Made by a program: the position numbers and the translations under genes. Source: Acidobacteriota bacterium (GTDB lineage: Bacteria > Acidobacteriota > Vicinamibacteria > Vicinamibacterales > CAVVIG01). Taken from it: a stretch of DNA of 64,000 bases. The notes below the pieces were generated by a model. The model did no database searches and was not told the DNA's origin. It saw only the letters and a list, made by a program, of their open reading frames with translations. Shown one piece after another: positions 36,980 to 45,801 of this stretch (the first letter of the stretch is position 1; each line of letters starts with the position of its first letter). Location of the stretch: the NCBI GenBank assembly GCA_018268955.1, contig JAFDVO010000015.1, positions 85,592 to 149,591 of the forward strand, given 5' to 3'.

Positions 36980-38074
36980 TCAACGCAGGATGTCGCCGAG
37001 GGCCAGAAGCGCGTAGCTCGTGGCCACCTGAGGGTCGCGCTCCGTCGGATCGTCAGGATTGGTCCACTGACCGTTCGACTGCTGGAGGACCAGCAGCTTG
37101 CGCGCCAGTTCTTCGCGCCAGTTGTGCCGCCGGAACTTCGCGTCGGTCACCATGTCGAGGCCGGCCGTGCGAAGCGCGCGCGCCAGCAGGGCGTAGTACT
37201 GCATCAGCCCGCGGGATCCCACGAAAGGGTTTGCGTCGAGCGCGAATTCGCGCTGGACCCAGTCCACCGAGTGATCGACCCGCGCGTCGCCGCGCCGCAG
37301 GCCCGCGTGCGTGAAGCCGAGATAGCCGGCCAGTGTGGCGCTCCCGAATGAGTGCAGCTCCTCGGCTGCGAGGCTGAAGCCGGGGAAGAGCACGAACCCC
37401 CCGTCATTACCGGCCCATCCCTGATCGTTGTTCTCGTTGTCGTTCTGGCACCGCTCCAGGAACACGACCGCCTTTTTCCAGGTTTCGCTCCCCCTGGGGA
37501 TCCCGGCCTCGCCGAGCGCCCGCAGCGCAGACTCGGTGGTGAGCACATTGCCGCCCGGTTCCTGGGCGCTCCTGGTCAGTCCGCGTCCGAAGCTTCCGTA
37601 GAAGCGGTCCTCCGGTGTCACGCCTTCGCCTTCGTCCAGCTGCTGCGCCACAAGAAAGCGCCCCGCCGCACCGACGGCAGGACGGTCGTCGTCGCGACCT
37701 GCGGCCTGAAGGGCATGGAGCGCCTGTGCGGTCTCGCTCGTCGGGTCGGGACTGAGGGTGCCGTAGAAACCGCCGTCCGGCTGCGCTGTCGCGCGAATGG
37801 CGTCGAGGGCCGCGCCGAGCGACGGCGCAGGGCTGAGCCCAGGCGGCAGGGTCGCCAGGGTTTCGACAACGAGCGGATTGGGCGCAGCATCCCGGACGGC
37901 AAGGTGCTCGGCCAGAAATGCTGCTGGCTGCCGCACGGCCGTGAGCAACGCCTGGCGAGTGGCAGGCGGAAGCACCACGCTGCGCGCCGGCTGCGATCCG
38001 GCGGACACGACAGCCCCGGCGAGCACCGCGCAGGCGCAGGCTGCCGCCAGGCCCGTTCGCAGCGTCCCGTTCAT
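36980..38074 (-). CDS. Secreted prenyltransferase/squalene-cyclase-like toroid protein (copy A)
   Basis: 364 residues with a signal peptide (about 1-27). The rest is an alpha/alpha toroid built from repeats such as TAQPDGGFYGTLSPDPTSET and NDQGWAGNDGGFVLFPGFSL, ending LLVLQQSNGQWTNPDDPTE and SYALLALGDIL. It is similar to the gene at 45802 in length and order of motifs (QDEGEG-like EGEGVTPEDRFYG, NDNENNDQGW, HNWREEL). No catalytic Asp cluster is visible. Its ATG overlaps the YdjY gene stop by four bases (ATGA), so the two are one transcript. Role unknown; a binding or scaffold function at the envelope is inferred. Confidence 0.82.
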   Translation of the reverse strand: MNGTLRTGLAAACACAVLAGAVVSAGSQPARSVVLPPATRQALLTAVRQPAAFLAEHLAVRDAAPNPLVVETLATLPPGLSPAPSLGAALDAIRATAQPDGGFYGTLSPDPTSETAQALHALQAAGRDDDRPAVGAAGRFLVAQQLDEGEGVTPEDRFYGSFGRGLTRSAQEPGGNVLTTESALRALGEAGIPRGSETWKKAVVFLERCQNDNENNDQGWAGNDGGFVLFPGFSLAAEELHSFGSATLAGYLGFTHAGLRRGDARVDHSVDWVQREFALDANPFVGSRGLMQYYALLARALRTAGLDMVTDAKFRRHNWREELARKLLVLQQSNGQWTNPDDPTERDPQVATSYALLALGDILR

Positions 38075-38760
38075 TTCGGCGCGGAGACGGCTTTGACGAC
38101 CAGCGTGACCGGCGCGTTGGCAGCCAGGCCGAGATTCGGGTTCAGGATTACGGAGCCATATCGGCCGATGCCGACCGCTTCGGGGTGATCGATGATGGCC
38201 GATCGTGTGTGCACGAACCCGATCAGCACGCCGTCCATGTCGGCCAGGTACCGACCGTTATCGGCGAACAGCGACCCGGTGTAGACCCAGGTGCCTTCCG
38301 GCATCTCCTTGCCCGTCGCCTGGTCGAAGACCAGCCGCTCTGCCCGGAAGCGGCCCGGCGACGCCGCATTCGCTTCGACCCACAACTCCACCCGATCGCC
38401 ATCGAGCTCACGGCTCGGGAGCATCCGTGTGCGGGTGTTGTCGAGACCGAGCATGAGGAGCGCGGTGTTGAAGGTGACGCCGTCGGTGTTGAGCGTCAGC
38501 GCGCTCTCGTACGCCTTGAGTCCGTTCGGCGTGTTGGCGAGGAACTCGAGCGTCTTGACGCCGTTGACCGTGCCCGGGACCGATAGCTCGCGGAGCGCCG
38601 TGTTGACGCGCACGTTCCCCACGCGCACAAGGTCCTTGCCCAGCCGCTCGACTGGCGGCGTGGTGACGGGCCGTCCCGGCGGTGGGGGAGCTTGCGCACG
38701 CATCGCGCCACCGGCAGTTGCGCAGAGCAGGGCAGCGACGAGCAGTGATCGCACAGACAC
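38071..38760 (-). CDS. YdjY-domain secreted protein
   Basis: 229 residues with a signal peptide (about 1-22) and a Pro-rich linker. The domain contains VGNVRVNTALRELSVPGTVN, LMLGLDNTRTRMLP, GDRVELWVEAN, GTWVYTGSLFADNGRYLADM and AIIDHPEAVGIGRYG. This pattern matches YdjY-domain proteins common in Planctomycetes and Acidobacteria. Their biochemical role is unknown. It is the first gene of a two-gene operon with toroid copy A and divergent from a CRTAC1 gene 68 bases away. Confidence 0.72.
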   Translation of the reverse strand: MSVRSLLVAALLCATAGGAMRAQAPPPPGRPVTTPPVERLGKDLVRVGNVRVNTALRELSVPGTVNGVKTLEFLANTPNGLKAYESALTLNTDGVTFNTALLMLGLDNTRTRMLPSRELDGDRVELWVEANAASPGRFRAERLVFDQATGKEMPEGTWVYTGSLFADNGRYLADMDGVLIGFVHTRSAIIDHPEAVGIGRYGSVILNPNLGLAANAPVTLVVKAVSAPK

Positions 38761-38828
38761 GTGTTGATCTCCTGGTTTCCCGAGCGAGTATACCCGGACG
38801 GTCGAGGTTGGCGTGCTATGGTGACCGC

Positions 38829-40550
38829 ATGAGCTTTCGGCCGCTCGCCGTGGTCTCTGCAGTGATTCTGGCAGCCGCGTTCGTGCGCGGGCAGACGATC
38901 GCCCCAGCCGCGCTGGGGCCCTTTCCGAAGTTCGACCGCGTAACGGAGAAGGCTGGCATCGACTTCCAGTTGGACAGCGGCAGCCCGGCGCGCGAATTCA
39001 TCATCGAGAGCAACAGCGCTGGCGTGGTCGCACTCGATTACGACAACGACGGGTGGATCGATCTCTACTTCGTCAACGGGTCGACGGTGGAGCGTCTGGA
39101 GTCGGGCCAGAAGAGCAGAGGCAATCGGCTCTATCGGAACAACCACGACGGCACCTTCTCGGATGTGACCGACCGAACGGGCACACGGGGCAACGGCGAT
39201 TGGGCGTTTGGCGGATGTGCCGGTGACGTCGACAACAACGGCTTTGACGACCTGTTCGTCACCACGTACGGGCGCGATGTCCTCCTCCTGAACAACGGAA
39301 ACGGCACCTTTCGGGACGTGAGTCGTGCGTGGGGCATCGAGAGCCCGGGACGTTGGCACTCGGGATGTGCGTTCGGGGACTACGACCGCGATGGCGATCT
39401 GGATCTGTACGTCTCGAACTACGCCCAGTTCACCGTCGCCGCTTCACGGGCGATGCCGTACTACCGTGATCGCGATCCGAAGGCGCCGTTCACGCAACCC
39501 GGGCCAGACAAGTATCCGACCACCCCACACGAGTTCTACGAGAACACGGGGCGTGGCCGCTTCGTCGACGCGAGCGTGCGGACCGGCATCACGCGTGCGA
39601 CGACGAAGTCGAAGAGCGTGCCGGGCGCGTACGGGTTCGGCGTGGTCTGGGGGGATTACGACAACGACGGGGACCTCGACATCTACGTGGCGAGTGACAC
39701 CACGGCGAACCTGCTGTTCCGGAACAACGGCGATCGCACCTTCACCGATGTCGCCGCGTCGGCCGGCGCAGCCGTAGACGCCGATGGACGTTCGCAGGCC
39801 GGCATGGGCGTGGACATGGCCGACTACGACAACGACGGCCGGCTCGATCTCGCGGTCACCAACTTCGCCGAGGATCACTTCACGATCTACCACAACGAAG
39901 GGAACGGCACATTTGCCGACGTCTCGAAGCGGGCGGGATTGATGCCCGCTCCGTACCTGGGATGGGGCGCCCAGTTCGTCGACCTGGATCACGACGGCCT
40001 GCTCGACCTCGTGACGGTGAATGGCCACGTCAATCCGTCCGTGCAGATGGGCGCCAGGGCCGGGAGACGGGCCGGCTACCGGCAGCGACCGCTCATCTTT
40101 CATCAGGTCGCCGGCGGACTCTTCAGGGAGGTCGGTCTGGCCGCGGGGCAGGCATTCGGCGACGTGTACAGCAGTCGCGGACTCGCCGTTGCGGATCTGA
40201 ACAACGACGGCCAGATGGATCTGGTGTTCGCGAACCAGGAAGAAAAGCCTGCGGTGTTGTTGAACCGAGGTGTGCCGGGACACTGGCTGACGGTGAAGCT
40301 CAAGGCCACGCAGTCGAATCGCTCCGCGATCGGTGCACGCGTGACGCTGAAGGCCGGGGGCCTGACGCAGTTGCGCGAGGTGAAGAGCGGCGGCAGCTTC
40401 CTCTCGCAGAGCGACCTCCGTGTCCATTTCGGCCTCGGTACGTCCTCCAGCCTCGAGGCGCTCACTGTCCGGTGGCCGTCCGGGCGCACGAGCGTGGAGC
40501 ACCCCACCAGCGTGGATCAGATCCTGACCATCACCGAGCCCGCCAGGTAG
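38829..40550 (+). CDS. CRTAC1-family FG-GAP/ASPIC-UnbV secreted protein
   Basis: 573 residues. Signal peptide (about 1-22), then FG-GAP/VCBS repeats that fold as a beta-propeller, each with an acidic Ca-binding loop: DYDNDGWIDLYFVNG, DVDNNGFDDLFVTT, DYDRDGDLDLYVSN, DYDNDGDLDIYVAS, DYDNDGRLDLAVTN and DLDHDGLLDLVTVN. The ASPIC/UnbV domain is C-terminal (about 495-565; SNRSAIGARVTLKAGG, VHFGLGTSSSLEALTVRWPS). It lacks the SCO-like domain of its relative at 30108. It is convergent with a multiheme cytochrome gene whose stop is 10 bases away. Function of the family is unclear; extracellular. Confidence 0.92.
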   Translation: MSFRPLAVVSAVILAAAFVRGQTIAPAALGPFPKFDRVTEKAGIDFQLDSGSPAREFIIESNSAGVVALDYDNDGWIDLYFVNGSTVERLESGQKSRGNRLYRNNHDGTFSDVTDRTGTRGNGDWAFGGCAGDVDNNGFDDLFVTTYGRDVLLLNNGNGTFRDVSRAWGIESPGRWHSGCAFGDYDRDGDLDLYVSNYAQFTVAASRAMPYYRDRDPKAPFTQPGPDKYPTTPHEFYENTGRGRFVDASVRTGITRATTKSKSVPGAYGFGVVWGDYDNDGDLDIYVASDTTANLLFRNNGDRTFTDVAASAGAAVDADGRSQAGMGVDMADYDNDGRLDLAVTNFAEDHFTIYHNEGNGTFADVSKRAGLMPAPYLGWGAQFVDLDHDGLLDLVTVNGHVNPSVQMGARAGRRAGYRQRPLIFHQVAGGLFREVGLAAGQAFGDVYSSRGLAVADLNNDGQMDLVFANQEEKPAVLLNRGVPGHWLTVKLKATQSNRSAIGARVTLKAGGLTQLREVKSGGSFLSQSDLRVHFGLGTSSSLEALTVRWPSGRTSVEHPTSVDQILTITEPAR

Positions 40551-40560
40551 GCCCGACCGC

Positions 40561-41739
40561 TCACGGGCGGCCGTACACCCTGATCACGTGCGAGCGGATG
40601 CGGGGTTGCACACGCGACGTGTCGCTGCCGGTCGAAATGCCGCTGGACGCCTGGACAGGCATGTGGCAGTCGACGCACTGCGTGGCGATGGTCCGGCCGC
40701 GAGTCGCGTACAGTCCGCATGCCTGCGGCGCGTGGCAGGCCTGACACTTCTTCGACATCGCAGCCAGGTCGCGCTGCGTTTCATGGACGTCGTGGCACGT
40801 CTCACACGTCATCGTCGACGCCTGGTAGCAGCGGCTCATCTGCAGTGCAGGTGCCTGCTGGCCATGGCTGTCCAGCGCGACGACGGACGCGTTGCCCGGC
40901 GGAGTGCCCGCGGCTGTTGCCTGCGATGCCTGTCGCGACGGGCCGACCGGATCGCCTGCTCGGAACGTGAAAGGGCCCGTGAGGGGTGTGCCACCGTGGC
41001 AATACGCGCAGAGGTCCACGCGCTGCTCTCGACTGAGCGTCGCCGGGTTCACGACGTCCGCGTCAATGGCGAGCCGCGCAGCTGGGCGACTCGAGCGCGC
41101 GGCCACGTGTGCTGCGCCGGGCCCATGGCACTTCTCGCACGTGACTCCGAGAAGGGCAGTCGAGAGATCGAACCGATCGGCGCGCGACGTCGACGCCACG
41201 TAGGTCGCGTGGCAGTCCAGGCACAGCGGTGTAATCGCCCGATCGAACCGCGCATCGGCGCCCGTAAATCCCGGACTGGGCGCCCACCTGGCCGCTTCCG
41301 TCCAGTACGACAGCGGCAGCTGGAACAGCTCATCGCCCCGGCGCCAGATGAACGACTGCCCATGTCGCCCGGAGCCGGTGACGAGGTCGATCCGTTCGCG
41401 TCGCGGCTGGCGACCTGGACTCACGGGCGTCGCGGTCTGAAAGTATCCGTCTGCATCGAGGGTGACCTCGACCCGATCCGCGGCGAGCCGCACGACGTTC
41501 GCGCCTCGAGTTGCCGGGGCCTTGATCGTGCCCGCAGTCGGCCAACTGGACGTGAGTGCGTGTGCGGTGGAGGCGAAGTGGCGAGCGTGTCGTGGGTGGC
41601 ACCGCACGCAGGCTTCTGCGCCCGCGTACTGCTGCCGGTCTGGAGGGACGCGCCCAGGCGCGGCGACGACCGGGTGCGCTGCAGCCATCCACAGCGCTGC
41701 CACCACACCCCAACTCAGGTTCGCGAACGCCGTAGCCAT
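40561..41739 (-). CDS. Seven-heme c-type cytochrome
   Basis: 392-residue exported cytochrome with seven CxxCH heme-attachment sites: CVRCH, CLDCH, CEKCH, CAYCH, CETCH, CQACH and CVDCH. A signal peptide occupies the first 27 or so residues. The arrangement resembles cytochrome c554/NrfB-like proteins with the last site in QCVDCHMPVQ. An extracytoplasmic electron-transfer role is likely. No quinol dehydrogenase or reductase partner is adjacent; it is convergent with the CRTAC1 gene. The middle part between the first two hemes (about 60-165) is heme-free and could be a separate beta domain. Confidence 0.9.
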   Translation of the reverse strand: MATAFANLSWGVVAALWMAAAHPVVAAPGRVPPDRQQYAGAEACVRCHPRHARHFASTAHALTSSWPTAGTIKAPATRGANVVRLAADRVEVTLDADGYFQTATPVSPGRQPRRERIDLVTGSGRHGQSFIWRRGDELFQLPLSYWTEAARWAPSPGFTGADARFDRAITPLCLDCHATYVASTSRADRFDLSTALLGVTCEKCHGPGAAHVAARSSRPAARLAIDADVVNPATLSREQRVDLCAYCHGGTPLTGPFTFRAGDPVGPSRQASQATAAGTPPGNASVVALDSHGQQAPALQMSRCYQASTMTCETCHDVHETQRDLAAMSKKCQACHAPQACGLYATRGRTIATQCVDCHMPVQASSGISTGSDTSRVQPRIRSHVIRVYGRP

Positions 41740-42009
41740 GACTGGTCAGATGATACGCAAGCGGTCGCACGCGTTGTCTGCTGGGCTCCGCGCCCCCTGC
41801 GAAACGTCGCTCCACACGAGAATGCTGTGTGAGGTTGACTAATCAGGAAAGAGTCCGTCGCGACGGTGACTAAATCGTATTCAGGCCTGCTGAAAAAGGC
41901 AACAAACCGCTTGATCGCTGGTGACGGATCGCACAAGATCTTGCCTACGCGCTGTAGACACCGCTTGTGACGCGTTGAGTGACAGCGGCTTTCAAAAGGA
42001 CAGCAACGC

Positions 42010-43929
42010 ATGGTAGGACGATTCCTGAAACACGCAGCCACGGCCGTGGCCCTGGTCACGATGACGGCGAGCATTGCCGGCGCGCAGACCAACTTCGCCG
42101 ACGACGTGAACTCGGCGCTCGATCACTTCCTCGACTACGCTCGCGCGCAGATCGATGGAAATCAGATCAGCTGCACTGACGCAGAGGGGCTCGTTGGCCT
42201 GACGATCATGGAGAAGCATGATCCGACGGTTCCGGGCAACCCGATTCTCGGCTACAGCAACTCATCGGCGTCGGACAAGACCCGGTTGCAGCGCATCGCG
42301 TCGGAGGTCATCAACTGCCACGTCGTGGGACAGACCTTCTACGCGTACCGCGACGGCATCGACATGATGTTCCTGGCGCTCTACGCGCGCACGGGCGGTC
42401 CCGATCCAGCCGCCGCCGCGCCGCACACCGTTCGTGAGGCGATGGACACCCTCGTCGACCGAACCTACGCCGCCCAGTCCAAGGATGCGGACGAGGTTCC
42501 CGACTACTGGGGGTCGGCGCCGGGGACCAGCGGCATGTGGGCCTACACGGGAATCGGTATGGACTCGTCGACGACGCAGTTCGCGGTTGGCGGGCTGGCT
42601 GCGGCGAAGGGGTACTATCTCGACGCGTGCTGCGGCGGCGACCCCGGGAGCCGCATCGCCAACATCGACGTGGCCATCACGACCGGTGACGCGACACGTC
42701 ATAGCTCGCGCGCGGCCTATGCCAATCACATCGTCACGCTGGCCAGCCCCAACGACGATCAGGGCGGCTGGGGTTATCAGGTGCCCGGCTACGACCCCTC
42801 GATGCAGCAGACCGCGTCGGGGCTGTGGGTGTCGATTCTGGGCGGCGGCGACGTGAACGACCCGGCGGTCCAGAAGGCGCTTCGCTGGCAGCAGAAGTAC
42901 TACAACTACACCGGGCCGATTGCCCCGCCCATCGGCAACGGATGGCAGGGCAACTCCTACGGGTACTTCCTCTTCTCCTCGTCGAAGGCCTACGCCCTCC
43001 TGGAGGCGCAGGGAACGGCGCCCTCTGGCGGCAACATCACTCCGCACGACATCGGTGACATCGCAGCTGACCCGAATGTCACCACCTACCAGGGCAACAC
43101 GTCGACCACCACCGGAACAGCACCGCGGGAGACGCATATCGATCCCGCCACGGCCCCCTGCGCGCTGGTGAACCATGCCGCCGAATGCCACGGCTCCTAC
43201 GCTGGTGAGGAGAAGCGGTGGTACTTCGATTACGCCTACACGATCATGACGCGTCAGGCGGCAAACGGCTCGTTCAACCTGGTGAATGGCTATTGGGATT
43301 TCTGGAGCGATCAGGCGTATCACGCGCTCGTGCTTGAACGCTCGCTCGCGGGCGCCTGCGTCGATACGGACCAGGACGGCATCTGCGACGGTGACGACAA
43401 CTGCACGACGGTACCGAACGGCAACCAGGCCGACCAGGACCACGACGGCGTCGGCGATGCCTGCGACAACTGCGTGAGCACCAGCAACCCGGACCAGCTC
43501 GACGCCGACCACAACGGCGTGGGCGACGCGTGCCAGAACACGGCGCCGGTGTGCACCGCCGCGGTCCCGACGGTGACGACGCTGTGGCCGGTCGATAAGG
43601 CGCTGGTCGGCGTTGGCATCACCGGTGTGACCGACGCGGAGTCCGGCGTGACGATCGCCATCACCGGCGTGAAGAGCGACGAGAAGTCGACGCTCGATCG
43701 CGTGAACCTGCCGGATGCCTTCATCCTCGGGTCGACGGTGAACCTGCGGCGGGACCGTGGTATTGCCTCCTCGCTGCCAGGCAACGGCCGCGTCTATCGC
43801 ATCAGCTTCACGGCGACCGATGCCGGGGCGCTGTCCTGCAGCGGCACGGTGGACGTCAACGTGCCCCGCACGCTGGCAACGGGCACGGTGGTCGACTCCG
43901 TGATCTACGACGCGACGACAACCCCGTAA
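42010..43929 (+). CDS. Secreted alpha/alpha-toroid protein with thrombospondin type 3 repeats (copy 2)
   Basis: 639 residues, full-length paralogue of the gene at 34991. Signal peptide (about 1-25, ending AGAQ), toroid domain (about 27-445), thrombospondin type 3 repeats (about 447-511) and the same C-terminal beta domain. Two stretches are almost identical at the DNA level: 57 bases after the signal peptide and 110 bases in the C-terminal domain, while the middle of the toroid has diverged. That pattern suggests recent recombination between the copies. A region of 270 bases with no gene precedes it, visibly A/T-richer, holding no clear promoter. A strong terminator follows. Confidence 0.82.
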   Translation: MVGRFLKHAATAVALVTMTASIAGAQTNFADDVNSALDHFLDYARAQIDGNQISCTDAEGLVGLTIMEKHDPTVPGNPILGYSNSSASDKTRLQRIASEVINCHVVGQTFYAYRDGIDMMFLALYARTGGPDPAAAAPHTVREAMDTLVDRTYAAQSKDADEVPDYWGSAPGTSGMWAYTGIGMDSSTTQFAVGGLAAAKGYYLDACCGGDPGSRIANIDVAITTGDATRHSSRAAYANHIVTLASPNDDQGGWGYQVPGYDPSMQQTASGLWVSILGGGDVNDPAVQKALRWQQKYYNYTGPIAPPIGNGWQGNSYGYFLFSSSKAYALLEAQGTAPSGGNITPHDIGDIAADPNVTTYQGNTSTTTGTAPRETHIDPATAPCALVNHAAECHGSYAGEEKRWYFDYAYTIMTRQAANGSFNLVNGYWDFWSDQAYHALVLERSLAGACVDTDQDGICDGDDNCTTVPNGNQADQDHDGVGDACDNCVSTSNPDQLDADHNGVGDACQNTAPVCTAAVPTVTTLWPVDKALVGVGITGVTDAESGVTIAITGVKSDEKSTLDRVNLPDAFILGSTVNLRRDRGIASSLPGNGRVYRISFTATDAGALSCSGTVDVNVPRTLATGTVVDSVIYDATTTP

Positions 43930-43961
43930 ATCGCCACACCGCAAACACACGCAGCACCACC

Positions 43962-43997
43962 GACCGCAGGGGGCCATGCCCCCTGCGGTCTTTTTTT
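43962..43997 (+). terminator. Rho-independent terminator after toroid-TSP3 copy 2
   Basis: GACCGCAGGGGGC and GCCCCCTGCGGTC form a 13-bp perfect stem with a tiny loop, followed by seven or more T (43991-43997). One of the best terminators in the window. Confidence 0.95.
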
Positions 43998-44012
43998 GTG
44001 GATAATCCGGCC

Positions 44013-44819
44013 ATGCGCCTGCTTCGCCTTCCTTCACCGATACTCGCCACCGTGTTCGCCGCGTTGTCCTTTGCCCCTGTCCTCAGGGCACAGGGACAAC
44101 CGCAGGGTGGTGACGCTGCGCTCCAGAAGCGGATCGCCGCGCTCGAGGACGGACAGAAGGCGATCTTGAAAGAGCTGCAGGAGATCAAGGCGCTTCTCGC
44201 GGCTCCGCCAGCCGCCCCCGCTGCGCAGGCGCAGGCCGCACCGTTGCCGACCGTCGTGTCAATCGCCAACGCAGCGAGCCGGGGGGATGCCAAGGCCCCG
44301 CTGACGCTGGTCGAGTTCTCGGACTTCCAGTGCCCCTTCTGCGGACGCTACTCGCGCGAGACGTTTGCGCAGATCCAGAAGCAGTACGTAGACACCGGCA
44401 AGGTTCACTACGTGTTCCGCAACCTCCCGCTGCAAGGGCTCCATCCGCAGGCGTTTGGTGCCGCGGTCGGCGCGGAGTGTGCGCGCGCACAGGGCAAGTT
44501 CTGGGAGCTGCACGACCGGCTCTTTGCCAACCAGAACGGACTCGCCCAACCGGCAATCCTCAAGAGCGCCGAGGTCTACGGCCTTGATCTGCCGAAGTTC
44601 CAGGCGTGCCTCTCGGCACCGGCAGCGGCAGAGCACGTCCGAAAGGACCTGGCCGATGCCGCAGCGCTCGGATCCAATGCGACCCCGGCATTCTTCGTCG
44701 GCGTGAAGCAGGCTGACGGGCAGGTCCGGATCCTCCAGCGTATCGTCGGCGCCAAGCCGTACGAGACGTTCGCCTCGATTCTCGATACCCTCCTCACTGC
44801 CAACGGCGCGGCCCGATAA
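44013..44819 (+). CDS. DsbA-family thiol:disulfide oxidoreductase
   Basis: 268 residues. A signal peptide (about 1-26) is followed by a short coiled coil (about 33-62, LQKRIAALEDGQKAILKELQ) and an Ala/Pro linker. A DsbA-like thioredoxin domain (about 80-265) has the active site CPFC (C107, C110) and the cis-Pro in SNATPAFFVGV. It resembles the BdbD/DsbA group with a fused N-terminal helix. It probably forms disulfides in exported proteins; the Cys-rich thrombospondin type 3 proteins encoded nearby are plausible substrates (inference). ATG 44013 is chosen over a GTG at 43998 that lies in the terminator U-tract. Confidence 0.9.
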   Translation: MRLLRLPSPILATVFAALSFAPVLRAQGQPQGGDAALQKRIAALEDGQKAILKELQEIKALLAAPPAAPAAQAQAAPLPTVVSIANAASRGDAKAPLTLVEFSDFQCPFCGRYSRETFAQIQKQYVDTGKVHYVFRNLPLQGLHPQAFGAAVGAECARAQGKFWELHDRLFANQNGLAQPAILKSAEVYGLDLPKFQACLSAPAAAEHVRKDLADAAALGSNATPAFFVGVKQADGQVRILQRIVGAKPYETFASILDTLLTANGAAR

Positions 44820-45058
44820 AGGCCGGCCGAGAGTCAGGACAGGCGCCCGCCTGCCGACAAAACGTCTGCGCCCGTCGGACTTCCGGAGTCCACTTCACCA
44901 CAGGCCGTTTGCTGGCCTGCGAGCGACGTCCGCTGTATGCGCCGTGTACTCCTTGTCGCAGGGTCGCGACGGAAAGATTCGTGAAGTCAGACTCGTCGTG
45001 TCTATCGGTCGGTCAAGTCATGCCTATGTGATGCACAGGTGCGACCGCCGCTCTGTTC

Positions 45059-45074
45059 TGGCATTGCGGTTGCC
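45059..45074 (+). promoter_or_regulatory. Sigma-54-like element before the gene at 45108
   Basis: TGGCAT, five bases, TTGCC with correct GG-GC spacing, 34 bases upstream of the ATG. It deviates at the sixth position of the -24 element. The rest of the 288-base gap before it (44820-45058) shows no gene. Confidence 0.35.
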
Positions 45075-45107
45075 TCAAGCCCGACCGTTAGGCTTTCCTG
45101 ACATCTC

Positions 45108-45752
45108 ATGTCCTCTCTTGCACTCGCGGCCGACGTGGCTGCGACCTGCGTCGTCGCGCCGTTCGTGGGCAGTGCGCTTGGTGCCTCGGGCCGAGTGGAT
45201 GCGCTGCTGCTGCCGCGCCGGTCGATCCGCGCCCTGGGGACGCGACTGGCGACGGTCTTCGGGACTGGGGTCGCGCTGACGGGTCTCGTCAGCGCGGTTC
45301 ATCTCGCCGGCAGTTCGTTCTCCGACCAGACGGCGTTTCACATGTCGCGTGTCGTCCTCCTGGCCTGTGCGTCGACCGCCATGGTCGCGGCGGGCACCTG
45401 CGCGGCAGCCACGCTGCGCGATCCGCTGGATGCAGGCGCCGTCGTGAGTCTCGCGTCGCTGGTCGCCGCCTTCGCGTGTCTCGGGGCTGGCCCCGCCATC
45501 GACCTGCTACCCCGATCACTCCTCGGGTTCGCACTCGCCGTCAGCCCGTTCACGGCGGCGGCATCGGCAGCCGGGCTCGACATCATGCACGACGAGTGGA
45601 TCTACCGGCTGTCGCCGCTCGCGCACGAACAGCTCCCGTTCGTCGACTGGCGGCTCAGTGCAGCGGCATACGTCTTTGCGGCAGTGCTGTGCACGGTCGC
45701 TACATCGTGGCGCACGTCACGCCGAAGAGATCTAGCGCCCGATCAGGCGTAG
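45108..45752 (+). CDS. Hypothetical multi-pass membrane protein
   Basis: 214 residues with about six hydrophobic segments (for example LAADVAATCVVAPFVGSALG, LATVFGTGVALTGLVSAVHL, VVSLASLVAAFACLGAGP and SAAAYVFAAVLCTVATSW). There are no charged motifs that point to a family. The loop DIMHDEWIYRLSPLAHEQLPF is the only hydrophilic part of note. It lies 49 bases upstream of toroid copy B and could be the first gene of that operon. Function unknown. Confidence 0.7.
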   Translation: MSSLALAADVAATCVVAPFVGSALGASGRVDALLLPRRSIRALGTRLATVFGTGVALTGLVSAVHLAGSSFSDQTAFHMSRVVLLACASTAMVAAGTCAAATLRDPLDAGAVVSLASLVAAFACLGAGPAIDLLPRSLLGFALAVSPFTAAASAAGLDIMHDEWIYRLSPLAHEQLPFVDWRLSAAAYVFAAVLCTVATSWRTSRRRDLAPDQA

Positions 45753-45801
45753 ACGAATCGACTTCGAGCATCAGGCCCACGCGGGCCGAAAGGAACGAGC
45801 A

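Noticed and set aside
41740..42009. Mobile element boundary or promoter in the A/T-richer gap before toroid copy 2
   Set aside because: No inverted or direct repeats, transposase or convincing -35/-10 pair were seen; a TTGACT at 41835 has no -10 at suitable spacing.
42050..42200. Sigma-54 promoter before copy 2 of the toroid-TSP3 genes
   Set aside because: Candidates with GG in the preceding gap have the GC at the wrong spacing.
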